A stretch of DNA of 64,000 bases, taken from positions 1,612,001-1,676,000 of the forward strand of contig OY969891.1 in assembly GCA_963704355.1 (NCBI GenBank), in the 5' to 3' direction. Both the position numbers and the translations under genes were made by a program. This DNA is from Bog-473 sp963704355. GTDB lineage: Bacteria > Actinomycetota > Acidimicrobiia > Acidimicrobiales > RAAP-2. Shown here one piece after another: positions 43,200-52,311 of this stretch (the first letter of the stretch is position 1; every line of letters begins with the position of its first letter). The notes below the pieces were generated by a model. It had not been told where the DNA came from. It did no database searches and was given only the letters and a program-made list of their open reading frames with translations.

Positions 43200-43442
43200 C
43201 TAGTTCGTCGCCTCGATGTCCTTGCCGTGAAGCATGGCGCTCCAAGCGATGGCGGGAGCACTCTTCCAGCCACCGTCCTTGACGGCTTGGGCGAATTCGG
43301 TTCCGGCGATCGCCAGCCCAGATATTCCGAGGAGTATTTCCACGGTCCATGCAGCAGTGAGCCATGCGCCGGACAGTCCGAAGATCAGGCCAAAGGGCAC
43401 CCATGACGAGATCCACAGGCTGATTCCCAACCGAAGCTTCAC
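43200..43442 (-). CDS. Small two-TM hypothetical protein
   Basis: 80-residue protein. Two hydrophobic segments read LWISSWVPFGLIFGLSGA and WTVEILLGISGLAIAG, followed by a soluble tail FAQAVKDGGWKSAP. A GTG at 43442 has GGAAGGA about 8 nt upstream. Unknown function. The space to the SHOCT gene contains no gene. Confidence 0.6.
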   Translation of the reverse strand: MKLRLGISLWISSWVPFGLIFGLSGAWLTAAWTVEILLGISGLAIAGTEFAQAVKDGGWKSAPAIAWSAMLHGKDIEATN

Positions 43443-43532
43443 GCCCAAATCCTTCCAGTTCCGAGAGCCCTGATAGTTGCCCCCGTGAACGGAGCACCCG
43501 AATCACCGATCGCCGCCACCGACGAAAGCCAA

Positions 43533-44969
43533 TCAGACTCCTTCGACGGCCTCCAGTCGTCCGGAACGGATCGCCTCTGTAAATGACACGTAGTCGCGCT
43601 CGTTTTGATCGGCATAGCGTTCGGAGAAGCCGGTGATCGATCGGTCGAACTTGTCGCTCTTGCCAAGGTACGCGGCCAGCTCGACGGCATCTCCCGACTT
43701 GGCGTGCGCGCGGGCCAAGGTCCAGCCGCAGATCTCGGCATAGAACCCGAGTACGAGCGGAGTCATCATCTCGACCAGGGCCGAACCCTTCATGTCGCGG
43801 AGCTGACGCCAATACAGATGGCGATTGGCCTCGACCCCCTTGGTCCACCCCAGATAGATGTCACTGGCCGCCTGCATCAGCCGCTGCCCCTGGACCACCC
43901 GCTCACCGGGTTCCTTGAACCGGCTCTTGGGGAGGTGGTCCTCGAGCACCGAGGCCGTCGCCTCCTTGACCTGGAGAAACAGCGGATCGTGCTCGTCGCG
44001 GCCCTGGAGCAGGACGATGAACGCACGGGTGCCGACACTGCCGACGCCCACCACCTTGCGGGCCAGGTCGACGATCTCGAATCGCTCCAGGAGGTGGCGG
44101 CGATCCTCCTGCAAGGTGGCCCGATAGGCGCGGAACTGCTGGTGGATCGCCTCTTCCACCTCGTCGGCCGAGTACCCGTACATCGCCTGAAGGTCGCGCG
44201 CCGGGATGACCACCGGTGGCTCGCTGACAATCCGGTAACGACCGTCAACCACTTCGGCGAGCTTCGACAGCGCCTGCAAGCTGTCGCGCGTATGGGCCTT
44301 TAGTGCGCTCTTCTGGGCGCGTTGTGCGCCTTTCTTGGCCTCGGCAGACGCCTGTTTCGTTCGTGCCCCCTTGGTCAGGGCACCGATCGCGTCCATGAGC
44401 TCTTGCTCGGTGAGTCGCGCGTACCAGATGTCCATGTTTCCCATCTCGGCGAATCCGGCCATGGCTTCTCGATACGCCCTGACGGAGGCGAGCGTCGCAG
44501 CCGTGACATCCGCTGCGCTAAAACCGTTATTGCGAGCCGCGATGGCGAAGCTCGCAGCCATGCGCTTCACGTCGTATTCGAAAGGTCCCGGCAGGGTCTC
44601 ATCGAAGTCGTTCAGAGCGAACAGCAGGGTCCGCTCGGGTGACGCGAACGCACCGAAGTTCGAAAGATGCGCATCGCCGCATAACTGGACATTCAGGCCG
44701 GCCGTGGGCGTGTCCTTGAGGTCGGTGGCCATGATCCTTGCAGCGCCGCGGTAGAAGGTGAACGGAGACGCCACCATCCGACCATGACGAACAGGCACCA
44801 GATCCGGCTCCCGAGTCACGTTCTGCTCCTCGAGCAATGCGACCGGGTCGGGGCGATCCGCGGACGGTACCCAATCGGCATGGCTTGTGAGGGGTGCGCG
44901 CCCGCGGGCGTCCTTACCTTTGGCTCGCCTTTCTCCGACGCTTGGATGAGCGATCTTCGTCACGACCAT
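43533..44969 (-). CDS. DUF2252-family protein
   Basis: 478-residue cytoplasmic protein of the DUF2252 family, which resembles kinase-like folds and occurs in many actinomycetes. Family marks are MVASPFTFYRGAARIMATDL, GDAHLSNFGAFASPE, NDFDETLPGPFEYDVKRMAA and VVGVGSVGTRAFIVLLQG. The Asp residues in GDAH and NDFDE may bind metal/ATP. Function is unassigned; nothing in the neighbourhood helps. Confidence 0.93.
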   Translation of the reverse strand: MVVTKIAHPSVGERRAKGKDARGRAPLTSHADWVPSADRPDPVALLEEQNVTREPDLVPVRHGRMVASPFTFYRGAARIMATDLKDTPTAGLNVQLCGDAHLSNFGAFASPERTLLFALNDFDETLPGPFEYDVKRMAASFAIAARNNGFSAADVTAATLASVRAYREAMAGFAEMGNMDIWYARLTEQELMDAIGALTKGARTKQASAEAKKGAQRAQKSALKAHTRDSLQALSKLAEVVDGRYRIVSEPPVVIPARDLQAMYGYSADEVEEAIHQQFRAYRATLQEDRRHLLERFEIVDLARKVVGVGSVGTRAFIVLLQGRDEHDPLFLQVKEATASVLEDHLPKSRFKEPGERVVQGQRLMQAASDIYLGWTKGVEANRHLYWRQLRDMKGSALVEMMTPLVLGFYAEICGWTLARAHAKSGDAVELAAYLGKSDKFDRSITGFSERYADQNERDYVSFTEAIRSGRLEAVEGV

Positions 44970-45110
44970 GGTTCATGTCTCCCTCTGACGCATCGCCTTG
45001 AATGAGCTTGCACGAAGCTCACGAACCGTGCCATTTGGTGTCACCCTCAGCTGGAGCGTTGGTCGCGCGTTGCAGCGCACCTTCAACGAGTCAACAGCGT
45101 CACGAGGGTG

Positions 45111-46709
45111 CTACCCAAGGCCGACGCCCTCGATGTCTGCTGAAGGTGTGATGTCCGGCAACCGACGCATGCGGAACGAGTTCGCGAAACCGAGAAGTGA
45201 GGCGAAGGCCGGAACCAAGAGTGCGATCTGGAGCGAGCGGTTCCGAGCGCGGGTGTTGATGGCCAGGATTTCGTCCTGCACGGCTTTCGGCTCCCCGGCG
45301 ATCTGCTGCTGGAGCTGAGTGTTGCTCATGATCTCGGCATCGTGTTCGAGGTCCCCTGAGATCTGTTGCTGTTGGGCCGGTGGGATCACCGGACTGGCCT
45401 GTACCTGGTGGTTGAAGCTCAGCGCCAAGGCCCAGAGCATGAGTCCACCCGCTATCGCGAGCCCGAACGAGAGCCCGAACGAGCCTGCAGCAGAGTTCAC
45501 GCCGGCGGCCTCACTGACATGCTCCTCGCTGATTGGTGCCAGGGTGAAGTTGTTCAGTTGCGAGACCAGCATGCCCAGGCCCGAGCCGCAGATCACCAGG
45601 GGGATCACCAGGTACCATCCCGAGTCCACTCTCGGCACGAGAGGGATGATGGCCGCCATGCCGACGGTGCTCAGGGCGAAGCCGGTGAGAACGATCTGTG
45701 CGGGTCGGAAACGGCCCGCCTTACGTCCGGCCAGCATCGCCACGCCGAACATCGACAGCGACAAAGGTGCGAGCGAGAGGCCGGCCTCCATGGCGTTGTA
45801 CTCGAGGGTCATCTGCAGGAAGAGCGGCAGCGCGATCATGGCGCCGCCCAGCGTGATCTGCTGGAGCATCTGTTGCGAGATGCCGATGCGGAAGTTCAGG
45901 TGCTTGAACAGGCCCGGGTCCAACAGCGTCGGCTTTCCCTGCCGCTTGCGCCACACCAGCCAATACGCAAACGCCGCCAGCGTCGCTGCGCCGATCCCCA
46001 TGATCAGGCCCACGTACTGGCCGCCCTCCTGCCACACGAGTATGCCGAGAACGAGGCCACCCATGCCGACGATCGAGAGGATGGCACCGACGGCGTCGAT
46101 CTGTCGTGGCCCGGTGTAAGGGACGTCCTTGACCAAGCGGATCTGTGACAGCACCACCAGGATGATCAGCGCCTCGAGCCCGAAACCCACTCGCCAGGAC
46201 AGGTAGGTCGTGAGAAATCCGCCCAGGAGCGGACCGATGGCTGCTGCAATTGCCGCAGCCGCACCGACGAGCGCATATGCCCTCTTCTGGGCGGCGCCCG
46301 TGAAGTTTCCGTGGATGAGGGACTGCATCGCGGGCAGCAGCAATGACGCACCCAGTCCACCAACGATCGCCCAGAAGATGATGATGGTGTTGAGGTCCTG
46401 CGCAACCGTCATGGCCACAGCGCCGACGGCGTAGCCCAGTAGGCCGATCACGTAGGCACGTCGCCGACCCATGAGGTCGCCCAGCTTCGAGTTGGTGAGG
46501 ATGAAGGCCGCCGAGACGAGTGCCTCCAGTGCGATGGCCGACTGCACCCCGCTCGCCGTCGTGTGGAGGTCCTTGATGACCGCTGAGATCGACACGTTCA
46601 TAAGAGACGTGTCGACAACCAGGACGAACATGGCCATGGCCAAGAGGAGCGCCAAGCGAGGGTTACCCTCGTCCGGCTGAGCCAGGTCGGGATCGGAAGC
46701 GGTGCTCAT
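45111..46709 (-). CDS. MFS transporter, DHA2 family
   Basis: 532-residue efflux pump with about 14 hydrophobic segments. VVDTSLMNVSISAVIKDLH matches the TM1 signature of the group; KLGDLMGRRRAYVIGLLG the TM2-TM3 loop. The start at 46709 (MSTASDP) is preferred over a frame running upstream. A long periplasmic insert near the C-terminus (SPVIPPAQQQQISGDLEHD) is unusual. Substrate unknown. Confidence 0.9.
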   Translation of the reverse strand: MSTASDPDLAQPDEGNPRLALLLAMAMFVLVVDTSLMNVSISAVIKDLHTTASGVQSAIALEALVSAAFILTNSKLGDLMGRRRAYVIGLLGYAVGAVAMTVAQDLNTIIIFWAIVGGLGASLLLPAMQSLIHGNFTGAAQKRAYALVGAAAAIAAAIGPLLGGFLTTYLSWRVGFGLEALIILVVLSQIRLVKDVPYTGPRQIDAVGAILSIVGMGGLVLGILVWQEGGQYVGLIMGIGAATLAAFAYWLVWRKRQGKPTLLDPGLFKHLNFRIGISQQMLQQITLGGAMIALPLFLQMTLEYNAMEAGLSLAPLSLSMFGVAMLAGRKAGRFRPAQIVLTGFALSTVGMAAIIPLVPRVDSGWYLVIPLVICGSGLGMLVSQLNNFTLAPISEEHVSEAAGVNSAAGSFGLSFGLAIAGGLMLWALALSFNHQVQASPVIPPAQQQQISGDLEHDAEIMSNTQLQQQIAGEPKAVQDEILAINTRARNRSLQIALLVPAFASLLGFANSFRMRRLPDITPSADIEGVGLG

Positions 46710-46836
46710 GGCCCCCAAATCACATCGCAACCTTCCTATGGGTGCGAATCACCAGCTAGGGGCTTTGGTCCCTTCATCCCGACCAGTGTCTGTGGACCGA
46801 TGACATCGAATGACTCGCTTGGCCGGTGCGTTGGAA

Positions 46837-47100
46837 TCAAGCGCCTTCGGTCCTCATGACGTCAAGGGCGCCAGTTCTCGATTGAATGGGTTTCTCGCCC
46901 TCCTGCTCGAGCCGGGAGGCGTGCGTCGAGAGCGAGAAGATGCTCGCGACGTCCTCTGCGTCGGGTCCCCAACAGCGGATGAGAGTCCAGACTGCTGCCA
47001 AGTCCTCGCGCGACTTGCATTCGTTCACGACCCGGTCGATCCACGGAAAGCCCGACCGCCTTCAGATCGGCCAAGAAGGAGAGATCCTCGACGCGTAGCG
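46837..47100 (-). pseudogene. Possible frameshifted hypothetical gene
   Basis: Coding-like sequence runs in two frames: VEDLSFLADLKAVGLS in one, then VVNECKSREDLAAVWTLIR and DAEDVASIFSLSTHASRLE in the next. Neither has a usable start plus a full length. I do not recognise the family. It could be a dead remnant, or shadow noise. Confidence 0.3.
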
Positions 47101-47151
47101 CCGTCGCCCCCGGCTCGGAGATCGGGGATCGAAGCAATTTCCTGCTATGAC

Positions 47152-47535
47152 CTAAAGATCGTTTTGCTGGCTGCGCCAAGCCTGGTATCCGCCTTCCAGG
47201 TCGGTCACGTTTGTCAAGCCGAGGCCAGCGAGAGTCGCAGCCGCCAGGCTCGATGCGTAGCCCTCGTCGCACATGATGATCACTCGTCTATCGGGGTCGT
47301 CCATCCCGGGCAGCCGATGGGCACTGGTTGGGTCAATACGCCATTCCAAGACGTTGCGTTCGACGGTCACCGCGCCCGCTATCTTCCCGTCGCGCTCACG
47401 GAGTCGCGCCGGACGGATGTCAACCACGAACGCGCCAGCGAGAATCTCATCCTTCAAGGCAGAGGGTGTCACCCGCGGGGCAATGCAGGTGCGAGCGTGG
47501 GCCAGTGATCTGTCGATCGCCGAGAGGCTGGTCAT
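47152..47535 (-). CDS. Rhodanese-domain protein
   Basis: 127-residue single rhodanese domain. Family marks are AFVVDIRPARLRERDGKIAG (CH2A region) and the active-site loop CDEGYASS with the catalytic Cys, then GYQAW at the end. Sulfurtransferases of this kind move sulfane sulfur. Its start is 1 nt after the stop of the cysteine-dioxygenase-like gene, so the two are almost certainly co-expressed. Confidence 0.9.
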   Translation of the reverse strand: MTSLSAIDRSLAHARTCIAPRVTPSALKDEILAGAFVVDIRPARLRERDGKIAGAVTVERNVLEWRIDPTSAHRLPGMDDPDRRVIIMCDEGYASSLAAATLAGLGLTNVTDLEGGYQAWRSQQNDL

Positions 47536-48048
47536 CTACGACCACGCCTGAACTCGTTGAGCGGCGGAATCGTCGTTCTCCACCGCGACCTGCAACATGA
47601 CCTCGACCCCGAACTCATCGTAAAACGACATCTCTGACAGCGGAGGTGAGTACACGTGGACGCTGTATGCGGGCCCGTTGATCGCGACGACGTCATGCAC
47701 GACTCCATGATCGACAGTGACGACATCGCCCCGGCCAACGGTCCGTGACTTTGGAACTGAATCGTCCCAACGCAGCTCCATCAGCGTCCCGCTGATCGGC
47801 GCGAACGCACCCACCGAGCCGCCGTGATCGTGAGGACTGACCCTGGTGCAGTGCGGCCACCGAAGCAGCCAGACGTCGTAGTCCCTGGTGACGAGCAACC
47901 TCAGCCCGCTCCGCCGAAGCGGGTCGTCACCGAGCTCGTCCAATTCCTCGACACGACTGGCCCACGCTTTGGCGAGGTCCCCTACGGCGGCGGTGGACAG
48001 GACTCCGGGCACCGAGATTTCGGCTGTTGCTGACGCGGCGGGCACCAT
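47536..48048 (-). CDS. Cysteine dioxygenase-like cupin
   Basis: 170-residue cupin. The metal-binding HxH with an acidic partner is in WPHCTRVSPHDHGGSVGAFA, and the C-terminal His lies in DHGVVHDVVAINGP. Thiol dioxygenases of the CDO fold oxidise cysteine or a similar thiol to the sulfinate; three His bind iron. GTAGGG precedes the ATG at 48048. Adjacent to a rhodanese, so it fits sulfur-amino-acid catabolism. Confidence 0.85.
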   Translation of the reverse strand: MVPAASATAEISVPGVLSTAAVGDLAKAWASRVEELDELGDDPLRRSGLRLLVTRDYDVWLLRWPHCTRVSPHDHGGSVGAFAPISGTLMELRWDDSVPKSRTVGRGDVVTVDHGVVHDVVAINGPAYSVHVYSPPLSEMSFYDEFGVEVMLQVAVENDDSAAQRVQAWS

Positions 48049-48166
48049 CCCTACACTATAACCTATAAATACGAGTGGTAAAGTCAGCTTTCTGAGTTTC
48101 GAAGGCATTGGGGCCCAGCGGTACTACGGATTGACGACGACAAGCACCGGCGTGTTCGGTGTTCGG

Positions 48167-49385
48167 TTACCTGGAAGCTGCCACGACGTAGAGCCCGTTG
48201 GACAGCGAATCGAGCGGAGCGACGGTCAGCTGTGATGCGGCCAAACCCTCGTGGTTGCTCGAGGTGTAGTCGTAGGTCCCGAGGAGCCCCTCGAAGTTGG
48301 CATTCTCAATGAAGGTGCGGATGCTTCCCGAGTCGTACGCGTTGACTCCGTTGGCGGCGCTGGCGAAGAGCTGCACCGCGTCGTCCCCCTGCGCATAGGG
48401 CGTGATGGGGCCGCCGAGCCGTGCCTGATGAAGCGTGCGGAGCACCCGCGCCCGGAACGACGCCAAACTGGCCGGAACGTGGCGTGCGACCACCAACGAC
48501 TTCGACGCGATCACCTGGACTCCCTTGGCGGCCGCCGCCGGAAGCACGGGAGCGCCCTGTGTGGAGGCAAGGACGGGCAGTCTCGAGCCGGCGCCTCGGC
48601 GGGCCGCGAGCAGCGGGGCCAGAGTCGATCCGCTGTCGAAGACCACCACCGCGCTCGGGTGCCCCGCCCCGAGCGTCGGACCATGACGACCGCGCGGCCG
48701 CCCGGGAATCGACGACGAAGGTCGTTGCGCTGACGGTGAGACCGGCCGAGCGGGCGTCGCTCCGGAAGGCGGTGGCCCCCTCGGCTGCCGCCTGCGAGCT
48801 CGAGCGAACGAGAACAACGCGCTCGAGGTGCTGCCGCTTGGCGGCCGCCACGAGCAAGCCGGCCTGGTCCGCCATCGATGATGCGATGGGGAAGGTGTTG
48901 GGGAATGCACTCGGCTTGAAGGTCACGGCGAGGGCGGAGTAGCTGGGGGCGGTGGTCCCGAGCGCGCCTATGTGGTCGAGGTTCGCCGGATTGTCCAGGG
49001 CCAGAAAGGGTCCCACGAGAAACGAGACCTTTTCCTGGTTCACCAGGTCCAACAGGGCCTGATTGTCGATAGCGGGATCGGAGCGATCGTCCTTGTAGAG
49101 CAATTCCAGACACCGATGGGCCGTGAGGACGCCCCCGGCGGCGTTGACCGCGTTGACACCCAACTCGAGGCCGAGCAATTGGGCACGCCCGGCCACGCGG
49201 TCGGGCCCGCTCAGAGGAAGGGAGGCACCCACCTCGACGACGGCCGAGGTGTCGCAGCGCCCAGCGACCGGATAGACGGTCGTGGTCACACCCAGGCGGG
49301 GCGCGGTGTGGCAAGCCGTCAGGACCGTGGCGGCCATGGCCACACCAACCAGTCCGACTACGACATCGCGGGGGCGACGTCTCAC
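48167..49385 (-). pseudogene. LivK-type substrate-binding lipoprotein, frameshifted
   Basis: A LivK-like periplasmic-binding protein. The signal has a lipobox, TVLTAC; the first domain reads VEVGASLPLSGPDRVAGRAQ and NQEKVSFLVGPFLALDNPAN. The second half (SAVVVFDSGSTLAPLLAARR) is in another frame, ending near YTSSNHEGLAASQL. A single frame change near 48690 joins them into about 405 residues. The start overlaps the LivFG fusion's stop by 4 nt. Confidence 0.8.
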
Positions 49386-52165
49386 GTGACGGCGACTCCG
49401 AGGTACGACTCGATCACGTACGGATGATTCAGGACGTCCTCCGGATTCCCCGTGGTGATGACGGCGCCAGCGTCGAGGGCGATGGCCCGATCGGCCAATC
49501 GGCGCAACAGGCCCATGTCGTGCTCAATGAGGATCATCGAACAGTCGAGGCGGCGCTTGGTTTCGAGCAGGACCGGTGCCATGGCTTCGGTCTCGGCCTG
49601 GGCCAGGCCGGCGGACGGCTCGTCGAGCAGGATGATGCGCGGGCCCATGGCGATGATGACCGCGAGCTCGAGAAGGCGCCGCTCACCCGTCGAAAGATCG
49701 GACGTCAGTTGGTCGGCGTATTGCGCCAGCCCGAGCGGCTCGAGAATCTCATCCGCGGCCTGGCGCAGGCGGCGCTCGGATCGGCGCACGGTCGGCAGGC
49801 ACAACATGGCGGACGCCGCCCCGGGCGAAGAGATGCGGTGCGAGATCGCCATCGTGACGGACTCGTGCACGGTGAGGCCCGGCCACAGCCGGGCGGCCTG
49901 GAAGGAACGAGCCAGCCCGTGCTTCGCTCTCCGATAGGCGGCCCAGGACGTGATGTCGTCCTCTCCCATGGTGATCCGCCCCCGCTCGGACCGCCGCTCG
50001 CCCGAGAGCAGTTCGAAGATGGTGGTCTTGCCGGCACCGTTCGGCCCGAGCAGGCCCAGGATCTCGCCCCGGTAGAGGTCGAGGTCGACGTCATCGACCG
50101 CGATCACCCCGCCAAAGCGCTGGTAGAGGCCACGGGCCGACAACACCGCGTGATCAGAGTCCAGGAGTGCGCCGGCCGGCAGTGCGAAGTCTGTCTTGTC
50201 GACGGTGAATGCCGGGGTCGTCTCGGCGGGCGAATCTTCGGCTCCGCCCAGGAGCACGGCGCGGACGATGTCCTGGCGATCGAGCAGGTCGGCCGTCGAC
50301 CCGGAGAAGACCACCTGACCCTTCTCCATGAAGATGGCCCGATCGCAGAGCCGGAGGGCCAGGTTGATGGACTGCTCGACCAGGATGACGGCGGTGCCCT
50401 GATCGTGGATGCCCTTGACGATGCCCAGCAGACTCTCGATCACCGTGGGAGCGAGCCCCAGCGAGAGCTCGTCGATGATCAGCAGTTTCGGTTTGGCGAT
50501 GAAGGCCATGGAGAGACTGAGCATCTGCTGCTCGCCCCCCGAGAGTGAGCCGGCCGGGGTGTGCCAGCGGCGGGACAGCACCGGGAAGTACTCGAGCACC
50601 GTCTCGGTCGCCCGGGCCAGGTCCTGGTCGTCGGTGTCGTAGAGCCAACCGGCCACCCGCAGGCACTCGGCCACGGTGAGCCCGGGGAAGATGCCGCGAC
50701 CTCCGGGCACCTGCAGGATGCCGGCTTCGGTGATCCGGTAGGCCTCGTAGGTGGTGATGGCCTGGCCGTCGAACATGACCTCCCCGGCGGTCGGCACCAC
50801 GAGGCCGGAGATGGCCCGCATGAGGGTGGATTTGCCGGCGCCGTTGGTGCCGAGCACCGCGACCATCTCGCCGTCGCCCACATCGAGGTCCACGCCGAAG
50901 ACGACCTGGACGCCGTCATAGCCGGCATCGAGCGAGCGGACCATGAGGAGACTTCCCGTCCCGTCGGCCCGTTGCTGGCGCACGGTGGCATCCGCGGCCT
51001 CGGTGATCTTGCGCTTCGCGATGTCCTCGACCACGAACCGGGAGGCCGAACGGAGCAGCGACGCGCCGATGAGGAACAGCGGCACGAAGACCCAGAACGA
51101 GGCGCGGTAGCCGAAGGTGTTGGTGATGAGGGAATTGATGGTGGGGACGCCGGCCGGGGGACCGATGAGAAGGGCGCCGAAGGTCAGCCAGACCGTGGAG
51201 AGCCCGAAGCCCAAAGTGAGCATGCGGGTCGGCAGCGCCACCGAGAGCATGGCGTACACGCCGGCGATCACCACCGCCGAGGCACTGGCGAAGACCAGTT
51301 GCGCGGCATAGGCCACGCCCACATCGGGCGCCAGGGCCAGGCAGGCTGCACCGGCGGCGGCAGCCACGGCCAGCCAGGCGATCGTACGCACCGCCTTCCC
51401 CGGGTCCGCGGCGATGCGCCGGGGCAGGACCACGAAGCCGATGAGCAGGCCGATGACCGCTCCCGGCGCGACCAGACCGAAGAGCAAAGCGCGGTGCGCC
51501 GCGTCCTGGTGGAAGACGTTCTCGTAGTACGCGGTGACGTAGAAGGTGAGGCCGAACACGGTCCCGAGCAGGAACGGGAGCGAGTAGTAGATGAGGCGAA
51601 GGGACCGGGTGGTGGCGATGACCCGGGCGGTCTCGGGCAGCGTGGCCCGCTCGACCGGGGGTTCGGGGCGGTCCGGGTCGCCTCGCGGGAGGCCGCCGAC
51701 GGGGACCGGGTCCGGAAGCCGGGCGGCCAGCACCACGAAGACAAGGGCACCGGCAGCCAGTACGAAGAACGACGCCTGCCACCCGAACGCGTAGGCGAGG
51801 ATCCCCACCATCAGCGGGCACAGGGAGAGGCCGAACACGAGGGCCGCCCGCTGAGCCAGGATCACACGGGGTCGCAGGCTGACCGGGTAGTAGTCGCACA
51901 GCATGGAGTTCTGGGTCGAGGTCAGTGCGCCGCCGCCGAGCACCACGCCGATGGCGCCGGCGTAGAGCAGGACCTGGTTGGGGAAGACGCCGGCGAGCCA
52001 CAGGACGGCGGCGGCGGCCGTGAAGAATGCGCCCGCGCCGACCAGGACCCGGGTCCGCGAGGTCTCGTTGGCCACCAGGGCCAAGGCGAAGTCGGGGCCG
52101 AGGCCCGTCTGCACCTGCTGGACCGCCACCAGGGCCAGGATGGAGAGCCCCTGCGTGGTAGGCAT
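49382..52165 (-). CDS. MFS-LivF-LivG fusion (transporter + two ABC ATPases)
   Basis: 927-residue open frame. Residues 1-385 form an MFS-like membrane part (about 12 hydrophobic segments). Residues about 403-640 are LivF-like (VLGTNGAGKSTLMRAISGL; SLSGGEQQMLSLSMAF). Residues about 690-925 are LivG-like (LLGPNGAGKTTIFELLSGER; DLSTGERRLLELAVII). Walker B: LLIIDELSLGLAP and IILLDEPSAGLAQ. The true N-terminus is probably 160 bp upstream in another frame: a frame starting at 52325 (MADLTTSP) gives the first membrane segment and then joins here after a single-base shift near 52165. No fusion of this kind has a standard name I know. Confidence 0.85.
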   Translation of the reverse strand: MPTTQGLSILALVAVQQVQTGLGPDFALALVANETSRTRVLVGAGAFFTAAAAVLWLAGVFPNQVLLYAGAIGVVLGGGALTSTQNSMLCDYYPVSLRPRVILAQRAALVFGLSLCPLMVGILAYAFGWQASFFVLAAGALVFVVLAARLPDPVPVGGLPRGDPDRPEPPVERATLPETARVIATTRSLRLIYYSLPFLLGTVFGLTFYVTAYYENVFHQDAAHRALLFGLVAPGAVIGLLIGFVVLPRRIAADPGKAVRTIAWLAVAAAAGAACLALAPDVGVAYAAQLVFASASAVVIAGVYAMLSVALPTRMLTLGFGLSTVWLTFGALLIGPPAGVPTINSLITNTFGYRASFWVFVPLFLIGASLLRSASRFVVEDIAKRKITEAADATVRQQRADGTGSLLMVRSLDAGYDGVQVVFGVDLDVGDGEMVAVLGTNGAGKSTLMRAISGLVVPTAGEVMFDGQAITTYEAYRITEAGILQVPGGRGIFPGLTVAECLRVAGWLYDTDDQDLARATETVLEYFPVLSRRWHTPAGSLSGGEQQMLSLSMAFIAKPKLLIIDELSLGLAPTVIESLLGIVKGIHDQGTAVILVEQSINLALRLCDRAIFMEKGQVVFSGSTADLLDRQDIVRAVLLGGAEDSPAETTPAFTVDKTDFALPAGALLDSDHAVLSARGLYQRFGGVIAVDDVDLDLYRGEILGLLGPNGAGKTTIFELLSGERRSERGRITMGEDDITSWAAYRRAKHGLARSFQAARLWPGLTVHESVTMAISHRISSPGAASAMLCLPTVRRSERRLRQAADEILEPLGLAQYADQLTSDLSTGERRLLELAVIIAMGPRIILLDEPSAGLAQAETEAMAPVLLETKRRLDCSMILIEHDMGLLRRLADRAIALDAGAVITTGNPEDVLNHPYVIESYLGVAVT

Positions 52166-52311
52166 CCTGCATCTGGGGCAGCAAGAGGACGAAGGTCAGA
52201 GCGCTCATGGGCAGAATGGCGCCCAGACCCATGACGGCGATCAACGGGCGCGGCGAATAGGCCCCGGTGAGGCGCGAGGGCTTTCGTTGGAGCCGCGGGG
52301 AGGTGGTGAGG

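Noticed and set aside
43108..43848. Long minus-strand frame overlapping the small membrane protein and DUF2252
   Set aside because: Arg-rich composition typical of a shadow frame and no family marks; the genes at 43200 and 43533 explain the region.
50561..52234. 557-codon plus-strand frame opposite the Liv fusion
   Set aside because: Antisense shadow of the high-GC ABC genes, rich in Gly, Asp, Glu and Arg without domain signs.
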